From contig OU612065.1 of NCBI GenBank assembly GCA_914767715.1, positions 15,438,001 to 15,502,000 of the forward strand: 64,000 nucleotides of DNA. Reading direction: 5' to 3'. Below are positions 35,201 through 47,300 of this stretch, piece by piece. The notes beneath the pieces were generated by a model. The model was not told the DNA's origin, ran no database searches, and saw only the letters and a program-made list of their open reading frames with translations. Made by a program: the position numbers and the translations under genes. Source of the DNA: Membranipora membranacea (lineage: Eukaryota > Bryozoa > Gymnolaemata > Cheilostomatida > Membraniporidae). How positions within the stretch are numbered: position 1 is the stretch's first letter; each line of letters begins with the position of its first letter.

Positions 35201-36930
35201 TTCATGGGAAAGTCAAATATCGCCTGCATCTAACAGAGGTAAATAAACATATGAGATTTTTACTTGAGTCATGGCAGTTCGCCTGTCCTATTCATAATAA
35301 TTTCTACATTTCCGAAATCTTCCATTCTTTGGATTTGATATCGGGTGAGAACATCAATTATAACTACTACATTAATTGCAGTCACAGCCCCTCCATAAAT
35401 CTCCCAGGCACCAAAATTGATTTCTGCGCCTGAATAATGGTGTACGATAAGGTTCCATGTTCCAGGCGAGCTGTTGAGGCAGGATCAGGGGTATGAGAGA
35501 CGGGATGGTAGAGCTGACTGGAGTAAGATGATATCTGAACTAGAGAACTTTGGTAATATGGAGATTTCAGGGATACTGACAGATTTATCTGTCCCTATCA
35601 ACTCACAGAGACCTTCAGCTTCATCTCCTCACGACGAAAATATAACAATCCCTCCTCCCAACATTCCTGTAAGCTACTTTATTGTAACAATCAAAAATGA
35701 TACTTGCCATGTTCCCGGATACAAGCCTTCAAAAAAGTATATGTTAATAGGAAAAACTTTGATCTATAACTTGGGCCCATGATGTGATATTCAAGGCTTA
35801 GCATGAACCAGCATAACATCCGATGACACTGATATATCTAGCTTGTCTATATGTGTCTAGCTTGTTTGACAACCAATATTGGTTACATTACACAGGAAAT
35901 GTCTTCATCCAACTCTGCAATCCTGTCACTGGTGATATATAAAGAAGAGCATGAGACTTTCGGTTTTGGATTGAGTAATGCACTAAGCGCAGAGGGATGT
36001 TATATTTGTGCTGTAGGAAGAGAGAGCCCAGCCGAGAGGGCAGGTCTGCGCAAATACGACCGTGTAATTCAAGTAAGTCAAAACGCTGTCAAAAATACTG
36101 TTTCCCGCTTGGGCTGAATTAAGCGCACTGGTTCATTGTTGCCGAGCTAAATTCAATAAATTTCTGTATTTTATGTCCACACATGCCTCAATTCAGAGAT
36201 TTTTCTCATCCCTAAACTCTACCATACTATCAGTATGGTATCAGCAAGCAAATAGCCTCTGAGCAAGTTCACTTATTTATCGTCAACAATATCTTTACCC
36301 AGCTATACTAGTGATTGCTTGTGAACTTTCAGTGAGTTGAATATCTATTGACTGGACTGGATGATTACCTCATAGATTCACAAACTTAACCCTCTTGAAT
36401 AAGGATTATTATCTCATAAATCCCTGTGAAAACTAATTCTATATTTTTAATTGAGAGCATTCTCAACTAGCATCAATGAATATCAGTATCAACAAAGATT
36501 ATAAATTGGTATCAACATACTCCAGTATTGTTGTCAATGTTGCCTCTGGGCCACTGATAGAAATTCTGTATTAGCATTGTGGGTATTTCTTTGTTACTTT
36601 TTGTTAGTCAGATGAAAACTTGTAAGGTGAAAGTACTAGGGGCAGATGAGCTTCAACTTTAGTGTATCTCCTATGGTGGTTAGGCAGTATACATTATCTT
36701 TATAAGTTTCGGGCGACATATGAGAGTGATGGGGTACATTTTCAATTTTAAAGGTGAATGATACTAATGTCCAGAGCCATTCATGCAACGAAATCGTGCC
36801 GCTGTTTGAAATGACAAGATCTATTCTGGAACTGGTCATCATCAGGAGTGCACATGAGCCTGAGCTTACTCACACTGGATCCATCAGATCCAGTCACCAC
36901 TCATCTCTTGACAGTCTGGGTTACTGCTGA
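26215..36930 (+). CDS. GRIP: Seven-PDZ scaffold protein, GRIP (glutamate receptor-interacting protein) type
   Basis: Twenty exons join in phase to 935 residues: 26215-26275, 26761-26886, 27088-27151, 28150-28295, 28434-28596, 28919-29064, 29327-29474, 29840-30051, 30399-30575, 30815-30992, 31296-31435, 31845-31992, 32262-32398, 32833-32980, 33209-33345, 33590-33627, 35157-35238, 35466-35668, 35896-36072, 36754-36930. The ATG at 26215 is used, not 26207, because only it gives the right phase into exon 2. Seven PDZ domains appear in the GRIP order 1-3, linker, 4-6, linker, 7. Their carboxylate loops include LGIIFSG (PDZ1), IGLVIRGG (PDZ2), LGLTLQQ (PDZ3), LGIILHS (PDZ4), TGITLDD (PDZ5), IGLTISG (PDZ6) and FGFGLSN (PDZ7). 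The PDZ6-7 linker keeps GRIP-like words SAVDSWE and a W-S-x-M-x3-L-E stretch. GRIP proteins cluster and transport AMPA receptors, ephrins and other membrane proteins; the partners in this animal are unknown. About 190 residues shorter than vertebrate GRIP1, mostly in linkers. Confidence 0.94.
31088..31122. repeat. Inverted-repeat element of the CAGGGAGTTT family
   Basis: ACCAGGGA, a short spacer, GGGAGTTTTCCC, then AAACTCCCTGGT: outer arms ACCAGGGA/TCCCTGGT flank an inner palindrome. It shares its right arm with the palindrome at 13747-13773. Lies in a GRIP intron. Confidence 0.6.
34291..35019 (-). CDS. RING finger plus B-box protein (small TRIM-like E3 ligase), nested in a GRIP intron
   Basis: Two exons, 34729-35019 and 34506-34291, join in phase 0 to 168 residues. 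Exon 1 starts MTNRPGGSNFHAQYHW and holds a complete C3HC4 RING: C37, C40, C52, H54, C57, C60, C78 and C81. Exon 2 holds a B-box-type zinc finger: C116, C119, C132, C135, C140, C143, H147 and H156, then ends IKTLSTKNGNN. RING domains recruit ubiquitin-loaded E2 enzymes; B-boxes mediate assembly. No coiled coil or C-terminal substrate domain follows, so it is much shorter than a typical TRIM protein. The whole gene lies antisense in the 1.5 kb GRIP intron 33628-35156. Splice sites (CATAAG|GTAAGA and TTTCCTAAG|GTAG) are acceptable. It may be a complete small protein or the N-terminal part of a model whose 3' end I cannot see. Confidence 0.8.
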
Positions 36931-37893
36931 ATATGAGTATTGGGTCCTCATAAGCTTGACGATTTATTTTTATATCCGTATTTGTATGATAGTGGTGACA
37001 GTTTTAATGAATGGCAGAGTACAGTGTAGTTTTTTGTTTTTAACTACTGTTTAGATCATATCTCATGGTTTTGACTTTTTTATGATTGGAAATTTTACAG
37101 GTGCTCAACAGTAATTTTTATGCTCAATCTGTCTTCACAGTTGTAATATATTTTACATATTGACAGTAAACTTGGCCCATCGATTAGTGGAATTTCACAG
37201 AGTTCTAAATGACCATATACGACATGTGGAAGATTTTCACTGAGTCACTTAGGTTGTAGAAGTAAGGGGAGGTCAACAGATGTTAATTGTTAGGTACACA
37301 GGGAAGTTGAGGTGTTCATCTAAGATGATTAAGCAAACCCTAAATCAAACGACATGTGCAGACTCACTATATATAATTTTAAAGACCATTAGAAAGTTAT
37401 ACAACCACGTAGGTTCTCTAAGTCTCACAAATTCTCAGAAATTTTATGATTTTTCAAAAAATAAATGTTTCATTTTGAAGTTGCCTCTCAACCATAGGCT
37501 ATAAGTCTGCAGTGGAGGCAGTAAGCTTAGAAGTGATATTCAAACTCTTGTATCATAAATGATGGATGGATGATAGCTCTTTTTTTCTTGTGCTAGCCTC
37601 ATGACCACTATCTCCTCTGCTTCCTGCAGGGTAGATAAACCATTGGAAGACCCTTCAGGACCCCACAAATTTGTAAAGCTCAGAATTTAAATCCTTTGTG
37701 GCACATATGGGGCACACTAGGTCCCTATATTGGTACTCACAGTATTATGAGCATTCCAATGATACAAATTAAAGTACATCTGTCATTTCTCTTCAAGACA
37801 ATTTTGATGTGCTGCAGGGTGTCGTCATGATTTTAATGCCGTTACGGAATTCACATGTTGCCATGTAGCTGATGGAAAATCTTGATATCCAGG
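36931..37893. other. 3' flank of the GRIP-type gene
   Basis: Presumed 3' UTR and spacer. An AATAAA occurs near 37459 but is far from the stop. Open frames are short and without domains. Confidence 0.5.
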
Positions 37894-38120
37894 CTAATTT
37901 TCACCTTTTGATCTTGGTTGGAGAAGTTTTGAGATCTGCTCAAGAGTTTCTTCATCTTTGACAAACTTTTGGCTTATGAGAATGTCTTCAATAACACTGT
38001 GCATTTTTCTGCTGGAGTCATATTCAATGGGAGGCCTGAGAGCAGTGAGCTCATCGTCTATTCCTTTTCGAAGACTATGCGCTTCATCCACACACTTGAC
38101 TGACCTTACAGATAAAGTTG
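37894..38120 (-). CDS. Possible terminal coding exon of an unrecognised gene
   Basis: A charged, helix-prone reading frame ends at 37894: VDEAHSLRKGIDDELTALRP, then a stretch with KMHSVIEDILISQKF, then a KGEN C-terminus. Upstream a plausible acceptor lies near 38109-38118 (TTATCTGTAAG). The composition (many K, E, D, L, I in regular spacing, no low complexity) looks like real protein rather than a chance frame, but I do not recognise the family and could not find the preceding exon between 38.1 and 39.2 kb. It could also be a remnant. No function is proposed. Confidence 0.3.
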
Positions 38121-39178
38121 ACCGCTTACAACCTCAGAATGAGAATTATGTTTTAGCTTGTTTTGACTCTCTTACTCCTAGATAGTTGAAAAACATGTGT
38201 GCATTGTCAACACAAAGTCTTAGTACTACATTAATGGGTGGATGTAGTTATTATGGTAATATGCTAGACACGTTGGCCTAGGGTTGCAGAAGGTGCATGC
38301 CTCAAATTAATTATAACTTTTTACATTGGATGTACGGTTTGAGAGTGGATACGAGTAACCACTATCCCCATAAGTCCTCTCAAGCAGTCGAGTTGTCTCA
38401 AGTAGACAGAAGTCTGTTAGGAGTAAGATACACTGTCACTGATAGCAGTGCTGACCATCATCTTCCACAAGGATGGTTACAGTGTAGTGTAGGCACATGT
38501 TCGATGACTATCATCTATATATATATTACATGATTCCTTATAATGCGGACGTCAATATATCATAGCATGGGCTTCTTGACTTGGAGATCCTCTTGTCAGG
38601 GTGTTGTGCTTTACTCTCAACTCCATGCTCAGGCTGCTATTGCTTGCATACTCCATGGCCATCATGGGGGGGGGGGGAAGATCAGCTGCTCTCACACCCA
38701 CTATTTAATATTCACATTGAATGATATTCTACCGATTCTATGTATATAAAAGTAGTCAGTTGGACTACATCAACCATTCTCATCAAGGAGTTAACTCCAG
38801 TCCTTGGTCTTATTAATCTACTTATTAAATCCACACATCACAAACAGACAGTGGGGTGACTAACTGTAAGAGCTCACTCGCTCTCACTGTTGTAAGTAAC
38901 TCACCTCGTAGTATATAGAACACTCAAAATCACCTAGAGGTGCAAACAGGGAGTGCCTCTTTTGTCAGTGTAATGTCATTGTGGCAGCGATAGCTGTTTA
39001 TTGTTGAGTGTTATTTGATCCCATCCTCAGATCCCTCACTACGCGGAGGGAAGCTGTTGTAATACGTCTGACTCGAGGCATATATTGAGGTTGGTTCCCC
39101 TCTGTTAGCAGCTCGTGTAATCATAGTTGTTTGGCTTCTACTGTTAACCAGTTCATCATATGCTGAGTCAAGGACGCT
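38121..39178. other. Intergenic region with poly(G) run
   Basis: Contains a 12-base poly(G) run at 38666-38677. No exon or known element was recognised. Confidence 0.5.
38666..38677. repeat. Poly(G) run, 12 bases
   Basis: Twelve G in intergenic DNA, the fourth such run in the window. Confidence 0.9.
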
Positions 39179-39540
39179 TCATGTAGAGTATTTAATACAG
39201 CGGAGAATTTTCGATGCGGTCATTATTTTGGACGCTATATGCTTGTCAAACTTCAGGTTTGATTGCATTTGTATGCCGAGGTATGTGGTTTGGTCAACAC
39301 ATTCAAGAGGACTATTTCCGAGGGAGTACTGCGGAGCTGCTGTTGATCCTTTGCTAAATGTGATAACTTCGCACTTAACAGTGTTGAACGGCATTTTCCA
39401 CTTGCCGGACCATTTGTGCAACGCGTTAATGTTTGCCTGGAAGCGGAACCTATCTCCATCATTGTTCACCTCTGAGTAAAGAAGGGTATTGTCAGAATAC
39501 AAACTCACTCCACACAACAACTTCGGGTAAATCGTTTATT
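39179..39540 (-). pseudogene. Fragment of a second LINE reverse transcriptase, decayed
   Basis: About 113 codons align with the region around and after the reverse transcriptase catalytic box: LYSDNTLLYSE in place of the usual L-Y-A-D-D-T-L, then INALHKWSGKWKMPFNTVKC and TYLGIQMQSNLKFDKHI. The second catalytic aspartate is replaced by asparagine (Y-S-D-N) and there is no flanking RT, so it is inactive. It differs clearly from the 22-24 kb element, so at least two LINE lineages have inserted here. Confidence 0.8.
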
Positions 39541-41239
39541 AAGTATATCAGGAAGTAGTAAGTAGTAGTAGTAGTAGTAATGAGTGACTTGTCTCCTCTA
39601 GTAGGTTGTAAGTCTCTGGTTACTCTACTTACTTACTACTGAGTACTGACTCAGTGAGTTGCTCACACAGACAGTGACAGTGACTCAGAGCAGGGAGAAT
39701 TCCATTCTCCCTGCTCTGGATCTTACTCAACTGTACTCAGTCTTGGCAGCAAACTTGTCAAGACATTTCATAACTGCTAATCTTAAACTGTCTACTCACC
39801 CTGAGTGAATACCATATATATCCCAGTCAATTCTGAAACAGCCTGAAGATACTTAGTGGGAGATAATGTTAAAGTGGTGCCATCGCATGATGACAGCTGC
39901 AGCTCATGTGGGCCATGCCTATATTATATTCTTTGTATTTTGCTTTATGCTCTGTTTACAAGTGGTCTTTGAAGAAATGAGGCAATAAAATTAGTTTTAG
40001 GGGTAGTCACTTGGTTTCATGATGTTCAATCAATGCTTATTCAAGTTATTAAACAAACTGTTTAGAATATCTCTTTTACATAATCTTCTCCAAATCTGAG
40101 CAAGATTCAACTGCATTTACTATCTTGCCTTCGTTTGTTTATGTGATCGATCAGCCAAGAGCTTTAAAAAGAATCACCCCTCCACATAAAACCCAAACCG
40201 GATACTACGTCATCATATGTGACCAACAACCTGTAAACATTCTTGGCAGTGGATTGATTTTATTTGGAACTTATCAGCACATACATTACACAACCTTGCA
40301 GTCACGGTAAGATAATCAACACATGTTCAAATAAATATGCATCATAAAACATTAACATTACATGAAAGAGTAATGCATTCATAGTAGGTATGTTTGCCCC
40401 AGCCTGTCTATGAAGATTTGGTAATACAACTATACTACTACACTGTGAGGAGTGTGAGTGACTGTGGATATGATAATAACATAGATAGATAGTATTAATT
40501 AAAATTTATATATTATTATCATTGCATGATGCAATGATACCCTAGTGTGCCATTTATTTCTGTGTCATACTCAGGGTAGGGAGGGTAACTGGTTTGCTTG
40601 TCTATGTTAGTTTCTGATGCACATATATAAATATATGTTTAAATGGCTGGACAGCAGAGCCTCCTCTGTCTCTGGGAGTCAGATGTTGCTAAAAACCCTG
40701 GAAATGCAGTAGTTCAGTCACTATGTTGGTTGAGTTACTAAACAGTCAGTGTCAGACAGTGTATCTCTTTGCAATAACTGTGATAAATGGGTAAAATTAT
40801 ACACAATGGTGCGAGAATTTTCAGCACGGTTTACATTGCCATTAAAACAAACTCTTCACCAACAAGCTTGTCTTGGCATTGGCAGACCAGCATCTAGACA
40901 TTTTCACCCCGCTTTCAATCGTATAAAAGGGTTTCAGGGAAGGGCACTATCTATCTCAGTATGGATCGGGAGAGACCTGGGCCACTGGAATGTCTTGTTA
41001 CACTGGGTTAAACTGGGAGCTAGAAACATGAGTCGTTTTTTGAGTTTTCATCTGGGCAGTTATTGTGTTGAATGGGTATTTTGTAGGCTTCCCTGGTATT
41101 TAAAGTCTTCCCTGCTGCCTCATTTGATTGGCCCACAAGAGAACCTAGAAACTGAAAATGATGAGTAAACATTTTCTAACTATCTATTTTGCATTTTTCT
41201 GTAGACACATGTAGCTCCATTACTCCAATAACTGCCTAG
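39541..41239. other. Intergenic region upstream of the NEK4-type kinase
   Basis: Holds an inverted repeat at 39686-39718 and stretches built from variants of TCACTGACTCAGTGAG. A 139-codon frame at 40749-41168 shows no domain and is not called as a gene. The kinase promoter is presumably near 41.1 kb. Confidence 0.5.
39686..39718. repeat. Perfect inverted repeat, 15-base arms
   Basis: CAGAGCAGGGAGAAT, three bases, then ATTCTCCCTGCTCTG. The arms are identical and the loop is too short to be a gene-encoded stem of a known RNA class. It lies beside TCACTGACTCAGTGAG-type repeats. Confidence 0.8.
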
Positions 41240-43612
41240 ATGGAGACTTTTCAGCGGATCAAGGTGGTTGGTAAGGGAAGCTATGGAGAGGTTTGGTTGG
41301 CTAAGCATACCAGGGATAAAAAGCAATATGTTCTCAAAAAGATGGATTTGAAAAAGGCATCCAAACGAGAACGGAAAGCTGCAGAGCAAGAAGCAAAGCT
41401 CCTCTCTAAACTCAAACATCCAAACATTGTCGGCTATAAGGATTCATTTGAAGAGGAGGGATATTTATGGATAGCTATGAGCTTCTGCGAAGGTGGTGAT
41501 CTTTATAACCATCTCAAAATTAGAAAAGGAACGCTTTTGGATGAAAGACAGATTGTTGAATGGTTTGTGCAGATATCCATGGCTCTTCAGTATCTTCATG
41601 AGAGGAACATTCTTCATAGAGATCTCAAAACGCAGAATATATTCCTAACAAGGAGCAAGATAATCAAACTAGGAGACTTGGGAATCGCCAGGGTGCTAGA
41701 CAGCAGTAATGATATGGCTACTACTCTTATAGGAACTCCATATTATATGAGTCCGGAGCTGTTCTCCAATAAACCATACAATCACAAGTCAGATGTATGG
41801 GCTCTAGGCTGTTGTGTGTATGAAATGGCAACGCTCAAACATGCATTCAATGCCAAAGACATGAATTCCTTAGTGTACAAAATATTGCGAGGTAAAATGC
41901 CACCTATGCCTCAGCAATACAGCCAGGAATTAACCAACTTGATACGAGCCATGCTGGATCAGAATCCTGCCAGACGACCATCAGTCAACAAAATACTCAG
42001 AGACCCATTTATTAAGAAGAATATAGCCATATTCTTGGAGGGGACGAGGAAGAGTAGGAAAACTCCTGCTGTCAAATCAGCAGCTGTTCGTAGTGAAGCA
42101 GACAGTGAATCAAGAGTAGGCTCAGCAGGTCAGTAATGTTACAACAAATCAGTCAATGTGTTCAGTTTTGTACATAAAATACTATATCCTAATTTGAAAT
42201 TTCCTTTTCTTAAGTTCAGTGATAATGTAAAACCTTTTGTTGTTCCTGACTACTTGTTGATTTGAAAGGCTGATCCAATATTTTCCTATTGAATGAATTA
42301 GCTTTGATAACTTTGTGTCAAGTTCTTACACCTGGATTGCTGCCAATATTCAAACAGGTATTGTTATTTGATTATCATCATGACTACATGGATTTCGGTT
42401 TTTTAAGGTCGGAGGAAAGATAGACCAGTGAGCGGAGATGCTAAGAAGAAGGCACGCCCATTCGATAACCCGGTACCTGCAGATAGACCTCGACCACTTC
42501 CTGTGGTACCAAGCAGCAATGGAGGACCAATTATCAGACCAAAGTCGTCATCCAGTGCTCCAGGGACACCAGCTAGTACACCATCTACCTCAGAATCAGC
42601 CTTCTCTGTCGCTGGTATGATAATGATAGGCACAGCTTATATTTAGTTACAGATAATTTTATTGAGATTTTGGATTTATTGGTTATGGTATATCTTTTAA
42701 ATGCTGTCAAGATGCCATTTGGTAATATATTCTCAGTGTATTAAGAAATGAATTCTCACTGCGTAATGACAGCCGTTATTCTGTCACAGGGAGCAAGATA
42801 TATTTGTGCCTAACCAAATAATGTTATATTGAGCAGATAGTCAATGCAGTGAGTTAGAAGAAGGACAGAGGACAAATCCTAACATGTCAGCGAGAGCGCG
42901 TCGCAGAGAACGAAGTATGAGAGAGGAGACCCCTCGTAACTCATATGACGGCATCCATCAAATCCATCTGGAGCCCAGACGTAAAGGCAGCGCCAACAGT
43001 GAGCGAGGTGATAGCGCCAAGTCAGACCGAGGTCATCGGCGACGACCCAGCGATCAAACTGATGCTGTAGTTGGGGCTAGTAGTGACTCAAATGGTAAGG
43101 GGGACAACAGAAGTGCTGCTATGAAGCACAGGCAACCCTCACTGGTAGATGAAGAAGAGGAATCGTCTTCTATTGAGACTGATGAAGATCGGGAAAAGAG
43201 GAATGAGGAGAAGGAACAAGAGAATTTAGAGAGAATGTTGGACGCGACTCTGCACATCCATGTTGATATGGATGAGGATACAGTTGAAATAGAAGATGCT
43301 GTTGTTCCACAGAGTCAGCCCATCCCTCATGTGAAATCTGAGCCTGTTATTGGCCAAGAACCCATGTTCAGTAAAGAGACTTTGAATAGCTCAGGCAGAC
43401 TGATGGAAAGAATTGTAGCTCTCAGGAAAGACTGTCTGAAGGGGGTCGGGCTTGAGAAACTTCATAAGTCTTATCAAATATTAGATGACATTGACTCTGA
43501 AAATATGGAGGCTAAGCTTTTAGAATTACTCGGGTCTGAAATATTTGATGAATACGCTGGTAAGATATGGCAGCTTAAGTTTTGTGAGGAGTCTGCGTTT
43601 AGAATCAACTGA
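41240..43612 (+). CDS. NEK4: NIMA-related serine/threonine kinase, NEK4 type
   Basis: Three exons fit in phase: 41240-42128, 42408-42614 and about 42858-43612, giving roughly 616 residues. The kinase domain fills residues 4-260: glycine loop VGKGSYGEV, catalytic lysine in VLKKMDL, HRDLKTQNIFL catalytic loop, GDLGIAR (the NEK form of DFG), activation segment ending GTPYYMSPELFSNKPY, then SDVWALGCCVYEMATLKHAF. These signatures match NEK4 more closely than NEK1/3/5. The third exon has an SARARRRERSMREE word and a C-terminal domain (RIVALRKDCLKGVGLEK ... WQLKFCEESAF) equivalent to the NEK4 tail. NEK4 acts in ciliary assembly, microtubule stability and the DNA-damage response. The middle is low-complexity, basic and proline/serine-rich and is much shorter than in vertebrate NEK4 (about 840 residues). 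The exon 3 acceptor could be at 42858 or 42861. Confidence 0.92.
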
Positions 43613-44372
43613 CTTAAAAAGCTACAGATTTCCAATAACAACAACGCCAAGCTAGGCTGACAATATTATTGAATTATTGACATGTTTGTGACACTGAAAA
43701 GATGATGATAGGGTATATTTCCTAGGACTGTAAGTTTTGTGTAAGAACTTTGTATTATTATTTGCGTCCAATACAGCTCCCCAGAGTGCTTTCATTAGTA
43801 GCATTATGGTTTTGTAACTCCTCAGCAGATCTCTCTATCATTTGAACAAACTATTAATTAGAGTGTAGTTTAGGTTTATCTAGAAAAATATGTGATACTA
43901 TACCGTTGGTTTTATGGTCATTATATCCGTCCTGCTCTGCTACAATTTTTTATACACAACTATCATAATTTCATACCAAGTAATACCCGTTTACTGCATA
44001 CCCGTCCTTTCTGGTGACAAATATTTTGATCGAAGATTTTTCCACTCAAATACAGAGATTGTTAAATCTATACAATGTCCCTTTCAAACTTTGTGAGCCA
44101 ACGTTTTTTTTTGTTCTAAGAATGGCTAGTTATTTGACAGTAATTTTCATCAGTCAAAATGACTTCTACCAGTCCCTAAACACAAAGGTCATAGGACACT
44201 GAAGCAGTGATTTCATAGGTTGGTTTAGTTTGATCATCTGATGGGTATCATTCCAACATTGAAATTTTAAGTAAAGTATTTTGAATAAACCATCTGTAGA
44301 CTTGTAAGTTTGCTGGTGTTCATGTGAAATTCCCTCGGCTTTTAAAATTTCCATTTTATTTAGTCATTACAG
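43613..44372. other. Spacer between NEK4-type and NitFhit genes
   Basis: Tandem genes on the same strand separated by about 760 bases, comprising the 3' flank of the kinase gene and the promoter of the next. AT-rich, with no recognised element. Confidence 0.55.
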
Positions 44373-47300
44373 ATGGTGTTAGTTTTGGGAATAGGCAGGT
44401 CTTTACTAGCAACTGTTGTCTCACCACAACTTGCCAGCCTAAAAAAGATGTCATCACTAGATCCGTGTAAGAAGGTTGCAGTAGCTGTGTGTCAAATGAC
44501 CTCCACACCAAACAAGTCTGATAACTTGTCTATGGCTACAGACCTCATTGACCAATCAGTCAAGCTAGGAGCCAAGGTAAGTGATATCAGATTCTTGCTT
44601 CATTCCATGTGGTTTTGTTAGAATATTTTACAACACAGTAAAAAGGTGTCTGTGTGACGGATATGACAGTATATATTTGACTGGAAAGGCCAATCTTCGC
44701 ACATGTGGGCAATTTCTGAGAACTATCCGTAAAAAAATTTTCAACATAAGCTGTGAAAAGCCACACTACAACAAATTCTACATTATCAGGAATCTTGTTG
44801 GCATTGAGCGATAGGCTATGGCATTACCCCAAACCAATAGCGTACACTGTATAAAAGGGAGATTGTACTCAATCTTGCAAATCTGATTACTACATATACT
44901 TTGTAAAAGCATCATATATATTGTCAGAGTATAGCTGGGTTCTGAGTTCTGTGATTGTAGTATATTTATCATATCGGCGTGTAAATGAGACATCCTATAC
45001 AAATTACTATAATAGAAATGCTCTTTTCACACCATTCCATATGTATATATATATATGACGTATATATCAAAATTATGCCTATACATAATGGGTACAGTTT
45101 CCATGTACGTTGTTGGATAAGGCTACGAGCTTCTAAGTCTGCTGTCAGCGAGCAAGTGGGAATCCCTTAGCCTTGTCACGCGGCGACTCAAAAAATTGGC
45201 CTCATGACAAGGCTACTAGGAATCCCTAACTACATTGTGGATGAAGTCATAACCAATGTGTGAAGATAAGTAACACAATATGAAAAAGAGGTGAAATCTG
45301 GAAAACAAGACAAATATACTTACAGTGTTTGGGGAGGTCAGGGGCACCAAACGTGGACAACCTCTACATTCGATGATTGCAATATAAAACCATAATTTTA
45401 GGAGTTGTCTTTTTTCTGAAAAGTATAAGACGACTCTATTGAATATTGAAACTAGAATGGCTAGTTTCTGCCCTCAAACCATAACTTTTGCAGAAGCTAG
45501 ATAAACTCTACATATTCATGTTGAGCTTGAATTAATTACTAACCTGGGACAAAATTCTTTGCCCTAGATGGTTTTCTTGCCAGAAGGTTTTGACAGTATA
45601 TCAGAGTCTAAGGAAGCGGCAATAACATCTGCAGAATCATTAGACGGACCGACCATTACTGCATACAGAAACCTCGCGAAGAGCAGCCAAGTATGGTTGT
45701 CATTGGGAGGCTTCAAGCAAAAGGTAGTTATGCATCAACAGTTTAACACCCAGTAGAATCTGTTCAGCAGTATGTGTATGAGATTTTATGATATTGCGTC
45801 ATAATTTGAACCAATGAATAATATTTTCTTGTCTAACAATTCAGTGTACTTCAATGTGAATGTCGATTCCATCACCAAGAGAACCATGTCCTGATTAATC
45901 CTATGGACAGTGAAGTGTGATTTTGCAAACATTTTATGTTATAGATAATCATTTTTCTGGCAGAAAAGAAGAGTTTCAACATGTATGACACAAGATTTCT
46001 GAAATAAAAATAATGAGAAACAGCATTTGAATGCATTCTAATAACATGAACACTTCCACAACATCAGTGTCCTGTTTGACCATCTGTGATTTCCGTGACT
46101 TCACATTTATTTTAGTCTCCCAACCAGAGGAAACTCTTCAATACGCACCTGATAATAAATTCAGAGGGAGATATAGTATCCGAATACAGAAAGTTGCATT
46201 TGTTTGATGTAGATATCCCTGGAAAGGTCAGACTGTGTGAGTCTGACTTCACACAACCAGGTCAAAAAATTAGTGAGCCGATTCCAACACCAGTCGGGAA
46301 TGTTTCTCTATCTATTGTATCCTTTACAAATCGGAGCCAGTAAGATACCTACTGATCTTACTGTGAGTTTTGATTGCGGTGTACATTGTAGTGAGAGTGT
46401 ATATTTAAAAAAATTTCACCCGCCATGTTTTACTTTAAACTCACATGGTTTCAAGGGTATAACTGTTTGTAATCATATAATGACGACTTCAATTATTGTT
46501 TCCAGCTATAAAGATATTTTCTTTAGCTGTTTACTTGCAATAGTGCTATGACTTGAGATTTCCAGAGTTGTCCACCATTCAAAGACAACAAGGAGCAGAA
46601 ATATTAACATATCCCTCGGCATTCACAGTACCTACAGGCAATGCTCATTGGGAGGTATGTTGTCATCTACCGTCTCTGCCATTGTCACTATCCCGTTGTG
46701 GTGACTGTGGATATAACAATGAAATGCATTTAGTTCTCATGCCGTTATGTATTAGAGAGGATACCTTATTATTTATAAACATTGTGAGCCTTGGAGAGGA
46801 GAAGGAATTGCAATTTTATATAGAATTTCAAATTCCTTCTCTTGACTATCAAGTGCCTTTACTGTACTGTATTAGAGAAAGCCAGCAGCAGACTATCTTA
46901 CACACTTCTACCTGTCCGTGTAAATAAAGCGTAATTTATTTTTCATATTAAATGCAGGTGTTACTGAGATCCCGTGCAATAGAAAATGAGTGCTTTGTTG
47001 TCGCCGCAGCACAAGTTGGTCATCATCACTCAAAAAGAGAGTCATATGGACACAGCATGGTAAGTCTGTTCACAATAGGCTATGAAACAAACTCAAGTAA
47101 TGCATAACATGGCTCCTTCACACATGTGTACCGAGTCACTGGGATTGTTTCAGAAATGGTAATGTCCCGCCATCTCATTAACATAGACTGCTTACTATGG
47201 TGGTTTTGTTCTTTTGCAGATAGTAGACCCTTGGGGGAAAGTTCTCTGTGAGATAAAGGATGATATTGGCATAGCGACTGCTGAAATAGATTTGAATCAG

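Noticed and set aside
38370-38430. Acceptor-like site followed by an open minus-strand frame, possible upstream exon of the 37.9 kb gene
   Set aside because: No good donor with matching phase, and no recognisable protein pattern.
40749-41168. 139-codon open frame upstream of the NEK4-type gene
   Set aside because: No domain, membrane pattern or splice context. The composition looks like translated non-coding sequence.
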